A stretch of DNA of 64,000 nt from positions 310,001 through 374,000 of the forward strand of contig JAFUOD010000007.1 in assembly GCA_017472735.1 (NCBI GenBank), read 5' to 3'. Source of the stretch: Oscillospiraceae bacterium (GTDB lineage: Bacteria; Bacillota; Clostridia; Oscillospirales; Ruminococcaceae). Shown here piece by piece: positions 16,353-25,700 of the stretch. A program made the translations under genes and the position numbers. The notes under the pieces are model-generated. The model made no database searches. It saw nothing but the letters and a program-made list of their open reading frames with translations, and had not been told where the DNA came from. Positions within the stretch are counted from its first letter, which is position 1. The number at the start of each line of letters is the position of its first letter.

Positions 16353-18428
16353 TTAAGCTAAATCTTTTTCATATCCGCAGCCCTGCCTATGGCAGACAAG
16401 CTTACCCTTGGCTCCGCCTTTTCTAAACAGGCTTGATGAACAATTAGGACAGATTTCGGATGTGGGGGTGTCCCATGTCATAAACTTGCAGTTGGGGTTA
16501 TCCTCGCAGCCGAAGTATTTTTTGCCTTTTTGTGTTTTCTTTTGCAACACCTTTTTGCCGCAGAAAGGACACTTGCCGGGGGTTTCAGTAACAAGACGCT
16601 TGGTGTTTGTACACTGCGGGAAGCCTGAGCAAGCAAGGAATTTTCCGTATTTGCCAAGCTTAATAACCATCGGCTTGCCGCAAAGCTCGCATATCTGGTC
16701 GGTAGCTTCATCGGGTATCTTAATTCGCTTGCCCTCAAGGTCAACCTCGGCAGTGGTTAAAGATTTTTCAAATCTTGAATAGAAACCGCCGAGCATTTTG
16801 CGCCAATCGAGCTTTCCTACTTCAATGCTGTCAAGACCTGTTTCCATTTCGGCAGTAAACTTAAGGTCTACAATATCCTCGAAATGGTTTTTCATCAGGT
16901 CGGTCGTAACCTCGCCCAAGGTAGTTGGCTTAAACTGTCTTCCCTCGCGTTCAACATAAGCACGCTGTAAGATAGTTGTTATGGTTGTGGCATAGGTCGA
17001 GGGACGGGCAATGCCGTATTCTTTGAAGGCTTTGATCAGCGAAGCTTCGTTATATCTTGCCGGAGGCTGTGTGAAGTGCTGAAGTCCGTCGAGAGATTTG
17101 AGCTTTAAAACATCGCCCTTTGAAAGCTCGGGCAGAGCGTTGTTTTCTTCGTTATCGTCCTTGGGTTCTTCATAAAGAGCCGTAAAGCCATCGAACTTAA
17201 CGCTGAAGCCGCTTGCTTTGAAAACACAACCGTTTGCTTCAATTGAAGCGTTTGTGGTATTTAAAATGCAGTCGGACATTTGGCTTGCGATAAAGCGTGA
17301 CCAAATAAGCTTGTAAAGCTTGTACTGGTCGGGCGTTAACGAGCTTTTGGCTTTTTCGGGGGTAAGGTCGGGCATGGTGGGACGTATAGCCTCGTGAGCA
17401 TCCTGTATATTGTCCTTGGATTTATAAATCTTGGGTGTATCGGGCAGATAGTCGCTTCCGTAATTAGATAAAATAAACTGTGAAGCGGCGGTACGTGCCT
17501 CGTCGGAGATCCTGAGCGAGTCGGTACGCATATAAGTGATCAGACCGACAGCACCCACGCCCTCGACGTCGATACCTTCGTAAAGCTCCTGTGCAATGCT
17601 CATTGTTCTGCGTGACTGGAAGCCAAGACGTGAAGAAGCGTCCTGCAAAAGGGTTGAGGTTGAAAAGGGTGCGGCAGGCGATTTTGTGCGCTTACCCTTG
17701 CGTACTAACGAAACCTTAAATTCTGCACCCTCAAGACGGGATAAAACAGCATCGGTTTCTTCTTTTGTTTTAAGCTCGGCAGTTTTTCCGTCGACAGTTG
17801 CAAGTTTTGCCGAGAAAGCTTTTCTTGAACCCTGCGCCAAGAATTTTGCAGTAACCGACCAATATTCGACAGGGACAAAGCTTTTTATCTCCTCTTCCCT
17901 ATCAACTATCATGCGAACAGCGGCAGACTGAACACGACCTGCCGACAAGCCGCGTCTTACCTTTTTCCAAAGGAAGGGAGAGAGCTTGTAACCAACAATT
18001 CGGTCTAAAATCCGGCGTGTTTGCTGAGCGTTAACAATGTTCATGTCTATCGTTCTGGGTGAGGCTATGCCTGCCATAACGCCTGTTTTTGTGATTTCGT
18101 TAAAGGTCACACGGTTTTTTTCGTTTATATCAAAGCCAAGCATGTTTGCAAGATGCCACGAAATTGCTTCGCCTTCACGGTCAGGGTCGGTTGCAAAGTA
18201 AACGTGGTCAGCCTTTTTGGCAAGCTTTTTAATATCTTTAATAACGGTTTCCTTGCCTTTGATATCGACATACGTCGGCTCGAAGCCGTTATCAATATCT
18301 ACACCGAGCTTTGATTTTGGCAGATCACGGATATGACCGACACACGCAACAACATTATAGTCGCTGCCAAGTGTTCTTTTTATTGTATGAATCTTTGTGG
18401 GTGACTCCACAATGATTAAATCTGACAT
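16353..18428 (-). CDS. topA: DNA topoisomerase I
   Basis: 691 residues. The TOPRIM domain has IVESPTKIHTIKRTLG and the DPDREGEAISWHL acidic motif. The active-site Tyr is in VGLITYMRTDS near residue 303. Three C-terminal zinc-ribbon modules are visible: CELCGKPMVIKLGKYGKFLACSGFPQC, CPFCGKKVL...GCEDNPNC and CPNCSSSLFRKGG...CHRQGC. The enzyme relaxes negative supercoils. It follows dprA by 21 bases, as in most Firmicutes. Confidence 0.98.
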   Translation of the reverse strand: MSDLIIVESPTKIHTIKRTLGSDYNVVACVGHIRDLPKSKLGVDIDNGFEPTYVDIKGKETVIKDIKKLAKKADHVYFATDPDREGEAISWHLANMLGFDINEKNRVTFNEITKTGVMAGIASPRTIDMNIVNAQQTRRILDRIVGYKLSPFLWKKVRRGLSAGRVQSAAVRMIVDREEEIKSFVPVEYWSVTAKFLAQGSRKAFSAKLATVDGKTAELKTKEETDAVLSRLEGAEFKVSLVRKGKRTKSPAAPFSTSTLLQDASSRLGFQSRRTMSIAQELYEGIDVEGVGAVGLITYMRTDSLRISDEARTAASQFILSNYGSDYLPDTPKIYKSKDNIQDAHEAIRPTMPDLTPEKAKSSLTPDQYKLYKLIWSRFIASQMSDCILNTTNASIEANGCVFKASGFSVKFDGFTALYEEPKDDNEENNALPELSKGDVLKLKSLDGLQHFTQPPARYNEASLIKAFKEYGIARPSTYATTITTILQRAYVEREGRQFKPTTLGEVTTDLMKNHFEDIVDLKFTAEMETGLDSIEVGKLDWRKMLGGFYSRFEKSLTTAEVDLEGKRIKIPDEATDQICELCGKPMVIKLGKYGKFLACSGFPQCTNTKRLVTETPGKCPFCGKKVLQKKTQKGKKYFGCEDNPNCKFMTWDTPTSEICPNCSSSLFRKGGAKGKLVCHRQGCGYEKDLA

Positions 18429-18449
18429 TTATTCATTCCTCACAATTAT

Positions 18450-19673
18450 TTATATAGAAAATCTGTTTCCCGGAAGCGAACGGATATGACCGTCAAGCTC
18501 GAGGTCGGTTAAAAGCATTTCAAGCTCTGAAATGTCAATATCCAAAACATCTGAAAGCTCGTCAGCCAAAACAGCACCATTATCGGCTAAATATTCCCAT
18601 ATCTTAATGGCGATGCCGTCAAGACTTTCGGGCGTTACACGCTTTTGGGGCTGTTTAGGTATTTCTTCGACCTTGGACTCGGCTTTTGCCGCAGGTTTTT
18701 TGGCCTTGGGCTTCTTAGGTTCTTCTATCTCGTTTGATGAGAATAAGCCGGAGGATGCCCTGCGTTTTAAAGCATCTGCCTCGGGATTCAGCTTATGTGC
18801 GTAAATACTGTAATATTCATTTAAAATATCTTTTGCTTCGAAAACGGAGATCGCACCGTCTCTTATAAGATTTATCGCTCCCGCGTAAGCCTCGTTAAAA
18901 AGCTCATGCGGAGGTATGCAGAAAATGTCTCTGCCCTGTGAAAGAGCAAAGGACGCTGTGCTTAAAGCACCGCTTTGGGCACCTGCCTGTGTTACAAGCG
19001 TGCCGAGACCTATGCCCGAAAGGATTCGGTTGCGGGCACGGAAATAAATCGTTGAAACTCTTTCGCCGGGGAAGTATTCACTGATTACTGCGCCGTTTTG
19101 GGCAATGATCTGCTTTGCCTTCGAGTTTTCCTTGGGGTAGTCGTGCAATACTCCGCAGGGCAAAACCGCAATAGTCTTCCCTCCTGCCTTTATTGCAGCT
19201 TTGTGCGCTATGCTGTCAAGTCCAACGGTAAAACCACTGGCGATGGTAACACCTGCTTTTGCAAGGTCGTGACAGATTTTGTAGGTTACGTCGACAGAAT
19301 AATCGCTTGGTGTTTTGGTGCCGACACATGAAATGACAACCGTGTTGTCAAGCCCTGCAATATCGCCCAAAACAAATAAAACCGAAGGCGGGTTGTAAAT
19401 TTCACGCAGGCGATCGGGATAGAGTTCATCATCAAACGAATAGATGTTTATTCCCTTTTCCTCGCAATATGAAATAAGCTTTTCGGCTTGCGAGAGCGTT
19501 GCGGAAGTTACTTTATCTTTATCCTGCGGCATTACAAAAGAAAGGTCACCTGACATGATTTTTTCATATGCTGACTTAACAGAGTTATAATGAGAAAGAA
19601 GATTCCATTTGCGAGGGTTGGCAGGTCCGAAAGCTATTGTTAACCAAACCCAATAGATTAATTCCGAGCGCAT
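18450..19673 (-). CDS. dprA: DNA processing protein DprA
   Basis: 407 residues. The Rossmann-like DprA core runs from ISCVGTKTPSDYSVDV through TIASGFTVGLDSIAHKAAIKAGG, VLPCGVLHDYPKEN and ISEYFPGE to FRARNRILSGIG. The consensus 'GSR' at the first motif is 'CVGTK' here. A Pro/Lys-rich linker (about residues 310-345) leads to a C-terminal winged-helix domain (IAIKIWEYLADNGAVLADEL). DprA loads RecA on incoming single-stranded DNA. ComF is also encoded in this window, so natural competence is possible but not shown. Confidence 0.97.
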   Translation of the reverse strand: MRSELIYWVWLTIAFGPANPRKWNLLSHYNSVKSAYEKIMSGDLSFVMPQDKDKVTSATLSQAEKLISYCEEKGINIYSFDDELYPDRLREIYNPPSVLFVLGDIAGLDNTVVISCVGTKTPSDYSVDVTYKICHDLAKAGVTIASGFTVGLDSIAHKAAIKAGGKTIAVLPCGVLHDYPKENSKAKQIIAQNGAVISEYFPGERVSTIYFRARNRILSGIGLGTLVTQAGAQSGALSTASFALSQGRDIFCIPPHELFNEAYAGAINLIRDGAISVFEAKDILNEYYSIYAHKLNPEADALKRRASSGLFSSNEIEEPKKPKAKKPAAKAESKVEEIPKQPQKRVTPESLDGIAIKIWEYLADNGAVLADELSDVLDIDISELEMLLTDLELDGHIRSLPGNRFSI

Positions 19674-19697
19674 ATGTATTCTCCTTCCGTAATTATT

Positions 19698-20486
19698 TTA
19701 CTTTGTCATTTCCCAAAGGATAATTCCCGCTGCCATTGCGGCGTTAAGCGAATTTATGTTGCCGCTCATTTTAATGGTTATTCGTTCATCACACATAAGC
19801 GCTTCTTCATGCGTGAGGCCGTTGCCCTCGTTACCGATAACAACAGCACAGTCAGCAGGAAAATCAAATCCTCGCACGCTGTGTGCATCGGTATCTATAA
19901 CAGATGCATAGGTTGAGATTTTTCTTTCTTTTAAGCAACCGATCGTCTCGGAATACGACAAATCGTCGCAAACAGGTAATCTGAACAGCGAACCCATTGT
20001 TGAACGAACGATTTTGGGGTTATAGATATCGCATGAATTACCGCACAGAAAAACTCCGTCGATCCCGACTGCATCTGCAACGCGCAAAATCGTGCCGACA
20101 TTTCCCGGGTCCTGCACGCAGTTAAGAATTAAAAATTTTCCGCCATTATTTATTTTATCAATGTCAAGAGTTTTGTCAAGTCTTGAAGCAATGGCAAACA
20201 CACCTTGCGAGCCTTTTGTATCGCTGAGCTTAGATGCAATATCCTGCGGAATGAAATTGAGCTTATCACCGACAGCCTGCAAAAGAAGCGATACCGCTTC
20301 GGGATATTTTACTGAAGCTTCATCGGTTATAAATGCGCACTCGATTTTAACGTTCTCCTTAACGGCGTCGGCAATGATACGCGCGCCCTCTAATACGAAC
20401 ATATTATTATCATTTCGTGCCTTTTTGTGGTCACGAAGCTTAATATATAGCTTGATATTCGGGTTATCCTTACTTGTAATCAGCAT
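19698..20486 (-). CDS. TrmH/SpoU family RNA 2'-O-methyltransferase (YsgA/RlmB-like)
   Basis: 262 residues: an N-terminal substrate-binding domain (LITSKDNPNIKLYIKLRDHK) and a SPOUT knot with all three motifs: LNCVQDPGNVGTILRVADA, VVIGNEGNGLTHEE and MSGNINSLNAAMAAGIIL. The family transfers methyl groups from SAM to ribose 2'-OH in rRNA or tRNA. It starts the long minus block, next to dprA, with ACGGAG before the ATG. The exact target cannot be read from sequence. Confidence 0.92.
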   Translation of the reverse strand: MLITSKDNPNIKLYIKLRDHKKARNDNNMFVLEGARIIADAVKENVKIECAFITDEASVKYPEAVSLLLQAVGDKLNFIPQDIASKLSDTKGSQGVFAIASRLDKTLDIDKINNGGKFLILNCVQDPGNVGTILRVADAVGIDGVFLCGNSCDIYNPKIVRSTMGSLFRLPVCDDLSYSETIGCLKERKISTYASVIDTDAHSVRGFDFPADCAVVIGNEGNGLTHEEALMCDERITIKMSGNINSLNAAMAAGIILWEMTK

Positions 20487-20554
20487 AGCTTCTCCGTAAA
20501 TTGTTAGTGTGAAAGTTTGGTTAAAGCCTGTAAAATAAGATATGCAATTATGAA

Positions 20555-20589
20555 GAAAACACGCTCAAAGAAATAATGAGCGTGTTTTC
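20555..20589 (-). terminator. Intrinsic terminator of infC-rpmI-rplT
   Basis: GAAAACACGCTCA and TGAGCGTGTTTTC form a 13-bp perfect stem around a 9-base loop, about 9 bases after the rplT stop, followed by a short T-rich stretch on the minus strand. Confidence 0.9.
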
Positions 20590-20597
20590 ATAATTGA

Positions 20598-20954
20598 TTA
20601 GTTAAGAGCTGCCTTAGCCTTTTCGCAGATTGCGCTGAAACCAGCAGCATCGTTGATAGCGATTTCGGAAAGCATCTTTCTGTTGAGTGTGATTCCAGCT
20701 TTTTTAAGACCATTCATAAGAGTGGAATAGTTCATGCCGTTCATCTTTGCAGCAGCAGAGATTCTTGCGATCCAAAGCTGTCTGAATTCACGCTTCTTCT
20801 GCTTTCTTCCGATGTATGCGTAATTGCCCGACTTCATAACAGCCTGTTTAGCCATCTTGAAGTGCTTGCTCTTAGCGCCCCAGTAACCCTTTGCGAGCTT
20901 AAGAGTCTTGTTTCTTCTCTTGCGAGTCATCATTGCTCCCTTAACACGAGCCAT
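20598..20954 (-). CDS. rplT: 50S ribosomal protein L20
   Basis: 118 residues, normal. The long basic N-terminus ([20 protein letters not shown]) and [20 protein letters not shown] are family hallmarks. L20 is needed early in 50S assembly and in Firmicutes represses its own operon through the infC leader; such a leader is present upstream (21785-21923). Confidence 0.99.
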   Translation of the reverse strand: MARVKGAMMTRKRRNKTLKLAKGYWGAKSKHFKMAKQAVMKSGNYAYIGRKQKKREFRQLWIARISAAAKMNGMNYSTLMNGLKKAGITLNRKMLSEIAINDAAGFSAICEKAKAALN

Positions 20955-21011
20955 AATTCTTTACCTCCGTAATAAAATTCTTTTCTTTAATAAGTCCTTA
21001 CAACCCGTGAT

Positions 21012-21215
21012 TTATTTGTAAGGGATGTTTGCCTTGATTGCTTCGATATTTGCCTTGGAAGCGTAAGCAGTGCCTCTTGCGAGTCTCTTAGCCTTGTGAT
21101 CCTTGGAAATAAGACGGTGTCTCTTGTTTGCGTGCTGGAACTTAACCTTGCCGGTACCTGTAAGGCTGAAACGCTTCTTGGTGCCGGAGTGAGTTTTAAC
21201 CTTTATCTTTGCCAT
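21012..21215 (-). CDS. rpmI: 50S ribosomal protein L35
   Basis: 67 residues, very basic: MAKIKVKTHSGTKKRFSLTG followed by ANKRHRLISKDHKAKR, the L35 signature. Middle gene of the infC-rpmI-rplT operon, with AAGGAGGAC before the ATG. Confidence 0.99.
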   Translation of the reverse strand: MAKIKVKTHSGTKKRFSLTGTGKVKFQHANKRHRLISKDHKAKRLARGTAYASKANIEAIKANIPYK

Positions 21216-21240
21216 AATCTTTGTCCTCCTTAGTTAATAA

Positions 21241-21762
21241 TTACTGTTTTTTCGGGGAAACGAACAGAACAATGTTTCTGCCCTCGATTTTACTGGGCTT
21301 GTCGAATACGCCATATTCAGCAATCATTTCCTTGAACTGTTCAAGGAGCTTTTCGCTCATCTCGGAATGAAGTGCCGCACCCTTGCGGAACTGAAGTCTG
21401 ATGGAGACCTTAACCTTGTCCCCTGCCTTTAAGAACTTAATAGCTTGATTAGCCTTTGTGTTGAAGTCGTTGGTGTCTATCTTCGAGGTCATTCTGACTT
21501 CTTTAACGTCAACGGTCTTCTGATTCTTGCGGGCTTCTTTTTCTCTCTTTGTCTGCTCGAAACAGTATTTGCCGTAATCCATTATTTTGCACACTGGAGG
21601 ATTTGCTGTAGGTGCTATCTTTACAAGGTCAAGTTCCTTGTCGATTGCTATCTTAAGCGCTTCCTTCGAGGAAATAATTCCAAGCTGTGTGCCGTCTGAA
21701 TCGATTACTCTTATCTGCTCGTCGCGGATTTCTTCATTTATCTGATGATCCATGTTGCTAAT
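21241..21762 (-). CDS. infC: Translation initiation factor IF-3 with an AUU start
   Basis: IF3N reads INEEIRDEQIRVIDSDG...LGII and IF3C reads EVRMTSKIDTNDFNTKANQA...VSIRLQFRKG. The first ATG (21753) lies 18 bases after GGAGG, too far, while an in-frame ATT (21760-21762) lies 9 bases after it. The ATT start adds the residues Ser-Asn after initiator Met, matching the ISKD-type N-terminus seen in Bacillus IF3. AUU starts are established for infC in other bacteria and allow IF3 to control its own initiation. I therefore place the start at 21762. Function: dissociates subunits and checks the start codon. Confidence 0.95.
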   Translation of the reverse strand: MSNMDHQINEEIRDEQIRVIDSDGTQLGIISSKEALKIAIDKELDLVKIAPTANPPVCKIMDYGKYCFEQTKREKEARKNQKTVDVKEVRMTSKIDTNDFNTKANQAIKFLKAGDKVKVSIRLQFRKGAALHSEMSEKLLEQFKEMIAEYGVFDKPSKIEGRNIVLFVSPKKQ

Positions 21763-21784
21763 GGCGCAACACCTCCGTAAGTAA

Positions 21785-21923
21785 AATTAAAAGAGCGCAA
21801 ACTAAAGTTCACGCTCTGAAAAATCACGCATAATTCTACCCATCGAGTAATGCGGTAATGACTTTATCAACCTCTTCACTAAGCGTTTGAGGTGAGAACG
21901 TAAACGTTTCTGCTTTCTTTACG
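21785..21923 (-). ncRNA. infC-rpmI-rplT leader with attenuator (L20-leader type)
   Basis: A leader of roughly 145 nt runs from the promoter to the infC ribosome site. Its 3' part holds a terminator: AGAGCG and CGCTCT (21792-21817) with flanking partial pairs, then TTTTAATTTT. The upstream half includes GTTTACGTTCTCACC and several pairing candidates. In Firmicutes L20 or IF3 stabilises such terminators; identity with the Rfam L20 leader was not checked. Confidence 0.7.
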
Positions 21924-21929
21924 CATGAT

Positions 21930-21958
21930 ATTATATACCCTTGTTCGGGGTTTGTCAA
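21930..21958 (-). promoter_or_regulatory. Sigma-A promoter of the infC operon
   Basis: Perfect TTGACA (21953-21958), 17-bp spacer, perfect TATAAT (21930-21935) on the minus strand. Expected start near 21923. Confidence 0.93.
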
Positions 21959-21988
21959 GCACTTTTTTAAAAAATATTTTATGAGAAA

Positions 21989-22759
21989 TCATTTAAATAT
22001 TTCGAAAGTTCTCATCATTGCTTTAGCGCCATCTTCAAAATTGGGAACAAGCCCGCATTCAAGGCTTATCCTGTCGTTATATCCTATCTCTTTCAAAAGA
22101 ATCGCAAGCTCTTTGCAGTCATCAATATCGCTTGCTTCAAAAGGCATTTTTCTGTCATTATTTCTTCTCGAGAGGTGGATGTGCTTTATATAGTTCTTAA
22201 ACTCCCTTATAGTGCTGATACTTTCGTTGTTTTTGTGAATATGATAGATATCTGCTATGCAACCGAAATTCGCAAGATCTACCTTTTGGCAAAGCTCCGC
22301 TGCTTGAGCAACTGTATTTATCAAATTTGTCTCATCAGTGTTTAAAGGCTCTACGGCAACGGTTATGTTATATTTTTCAGCGACCCTGCAAAAGATTGTG
22401 ATCGCATCAACAAATCTTGAGTATGCCTCTTCGTATGCAAGCCCATCAGGGATTCTTCTTTGACCCGAGCTTCCTAAGACAGCAATCGCGCCCCCAACTG
22501 CAGCAAAACGTGAAAAAGCTTTTTCAGCGTAGTCTCTGATCTCGTCAGCAGAACGCGTTCCGTCAACTATGCTGAAGCCGGCGGGCAAAAACAGATTTGC
22601 GGCCTCTGCTTTAAGGCCTGTCGAAAGTATCGTATTTTTATATTTTTCATATTCTTCATCAGGCAATGATGAGAGGTGAGAAAGCGAGATCTCAAAATAA
22701 TCATATCCTATATCTCCGAGATATTCTAAGTTATCTTTTGAACACACACCGAATTTCAT
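21989..22759 (-). CDS. Sugar phosphate isomerase/epimerase family TIM barrel
   Basis: 256 residues of the xylose-isomerase-like TIM barrel family. Likely metal ligands appear in order: Glu in VAVEPLNTDE, Asp and His in CIADIYHIHKN, His in IKHIHLSRRNN and Glu in ISLECG. The RRNNDRKMP segment after the third ligand is a substrate-side Arg motif common in the family. It follows addA by 17 bases and probably shares its transcript, but no functional link to recombination is evident. The substrate is unknown. Confidence 0.85.
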   Translation of the reverse strand: MKFGVCSKDNLEYLGDIGYDYFEISLSHLSSLPDEEYEKYKNTILSTGLKAEAANLFLPAGFSIVDGTRSADEIRDYAEKAFSRFAAVGGAIAVLGSSGQRRIPDGLAYEEAYSRFVDAITIFCRVAEKYNITVAVEPLNTDETNLINTVAQAAELCQKVDLANFGCIADIYHIHKNNESISTIREFKNYIKHIHLSRRNNDRKMPFEASDIDDCKELAILLKEIGYNDRISLECGLVPNFEDGAKAMMRTFEIFK

Positions 22760-22776
22760 AATGAGTTACTCCCTAT

Positions 22777-25700
22777 CTATAATTCTATCTCTATCCCATC
22801 TTTAAGTACAAACGAGTATATAAAAGCTGATTTCACAGGCTTATCTAAAAGCGCATCGAATGCGGCTTTATAAAGCGTTAGCTGGGCGGAATATCTTTGC
22901 AAAAGCTCTTCGGGTGTTTTGACACGGTCGGTTTTATAGTCAATTAAAACGTAACCGTCCTCTTCCTCGAACAAGCAGTCGGCAATACCCTGAAGCATTC
23001 CGTCGGTATCATTATATATCTCTTTTAAAGCTTCGTCAACGGCTATATCACAAAAGCGGACGATGAACTGTTTTTCCCGCAAAACATTACTGCTTTTTGC
23101 AAGACGTGAGTAAATGTCGCTTTTAAAAAATGCTTTTACGCTTTCACGGTTGATGGCGGCAGCCTCTTTAACGGTAAATAAGCCCAAGGTTTTAAGGCGT
23201 GCGATTTCCGTCTCTAAGTCAGTGCTTGCTAAGCCGTAATCTGAATACTGCATGAAGCGGTGGGTTACTGTTCCCTTTTCAGCGGCAGAAAGCTCGCCCA
23301 AGGTATCATCTAAGCGTGTGACACGTGGGAAGAAGCTGACAGGGTCATCACTTGTCAGCTCGGATACGCTGACCTTTGCCTCGTTTTCAATAAGACGGCG
23401 GTCGTATTCGAACGAATAATTAGCTTTAAGCTTTTCAACAAGCGAGGCTATCGGTCTTGCGGATATGGTTTCCTCAGCTTCAGTGATGCCGATATCGGTG
23501 AGGACAAAGGGTTCGACTGTCAGCGGAGGGGCGTTTGTATCATCACAATAAACGTTATCGCCCAAGCCGTCACGCATGAATTCGAATTCGGGGTGCTTTA
23601 AAAGAGACATTACCACCCAATCAGCGAGTGAATTGGCATCGCTTGATACAGCAGGCGGTATTTTATAAGACCAAATGCTGCCGGCAAACTTAGCCGCAAG
23701 CTTTTCGGCATCGCTTAAAACAACAATAAGCTGTTCTTTGGCGCGGGTTGCAGCAACGTAAAGAAGCCTTAGCTCCTCGGAAAGCATTTCCTGTTCGTTG
23801 CGTGAGGCGATGTATTCGGAGAACAGGGTTTTACGCTTGCTTAATGATGAGTAATCCAAAAACTCAAGGCCGCAGCCGTGTTCGAAATTAAGGTGAAGTC
23901 TGCCATAGGTATCACGCTTGTTAAACCTCTTGCCGAGCTGACAAAGGAAGACAAAGGGATACTCGAGACCCTTGGATTTGTGAATTGTTTTTACATTTAC
24001 GCAATCTTCCGATTCGGTGACGGTATAAGCTTGCTCAAAGTCACCGCCGGTTGATGATATGTAATCGATAAATCGCAAAAAGCCTGCTATTCCGTCATTG
24101 GAAGAAGCTTCGAAGCTTTGGGCATATTCTAACAAAAGGTAAAGATTTGCAAGTTTTTGCTCGCCGTCTTCATACTGTGCCGCAATTGAGAACATATCGG
24201 TAACGTCGTATACCTTTTTTATAAGGCGAGTTAAAGGCATACCCGCAGCATAAACACGAAGCTTTTTGATAAGTGCGACAGCATTCTTGCATTTTTTTGT
24301 TAAGGTATCGCTCACCGAGAATTCGCCGTTTGCAATGCCCAAAACATTTTTATAAAGGCGGGATTTTTTATCGCACAGTCTTACATTTGCCAAATCGTCA
24401 TCGCTAAAGCCCATTATGGGCGAAAGCATAACGCTGGCAAGAGGCAGGTCGTGCATGGGGCTGTTTATAATTGCAAGAAGGTTTAAAAGGACCGAAATCT
24501 CGCGTGATTTTAAATAACCTGTTTTATCACTTGCCAACACCTTTAAACCGCACTCGGCAAAGCTTTCGACAAGCGATGGGTCGGTAATGTTTGTGCGTGT
24601 TAAAACACAAAAATCTCCGGCACGGCAGGGGCGAACAGTATCGCCCTCTTTAACGGTAACGCCCAAATTTATCATCTTTTTGATCTCACGGGCAATACAA
24701 TAATATTCGTTTGCGACAATTCCCGATTCATCATCGGCTTCTGCGTGTGAATCAACAAGCAGAATTTTTGTTTTTTCGTCATCGCCATGATATTCGGCAC
24801 CCAAAACAAGCTCTTCTTCGTGAGTGTAATCGGTTTCGCCGAGGTCTTGGCACATTAGCGATGAGAAGATGTAGTTTGCAAATTTTAAAACATTGTCTCG
24901 GCTTCTGAAATTTTTTGTAAGAAGAAGCTCGGTAACTGAAGATTCGGGATTTTTACCGTCAAGTCTCGTGTTCATGAAAACCTTTGGGTTAGAAAGGCGA
25001 AAACGATAGATAGACTGCTTCGCATCTCCTACTGCAAAAAGGTTTGAGCCGATTTTTGTTAGGTCGTCAGTATTCGAGATGACTTTGAAAATAACATCCT
25101 GCAGGTTGTTAACATCCTGAAATTCGTCGATTATGATAAGCTTATAGCGCTGTGTGGCGATCATCTCCTCGGCTAAAGGCGTGCGGGTAATAACACCGTT
25201 TTCATCGCAACTTGCCAAAAGCGAGACCGCAATAAGCTCGGTATCGGCAAAATCAACTGCGTTGCGCTCGACCTTAAGGCGGTGAACCTCGTTATCAAGC
25301 TTGTCGCAAAGAGTGCACAGCCTTTTGAAATAATCGGCAACAAGCAGTGAATCGCTTGCTATGGTTTCGTCATCAAAGCCAAAGTAAGAAACAATTTTAG
25401 CTGAAACCTCTTTTATGACTGTGTTGTGCTTTTTTGCTGTTTCGTAAAACGCCGCTTCAATCTCGGAAGTATTATCTATATCCGCTTTCGAGCGTTTGCC
25501 TCCCGAAAGATTTGCAGTTGTAACCTTTGTATATTTTTCTTTAATTTCGTTCCAGCTTAAGGTTTTAACATCTTTGGCAATCTTACGTCCGATTGCAACG
25601 TTTTCATAAAAAACCTGCTTGTTCTTTTTATAGTGCTCCAGCTCCTCACAACAGCTTTCAAGCTGGTTGCAAGAGCTTAACAAAACCTCTGCTTTATCTT

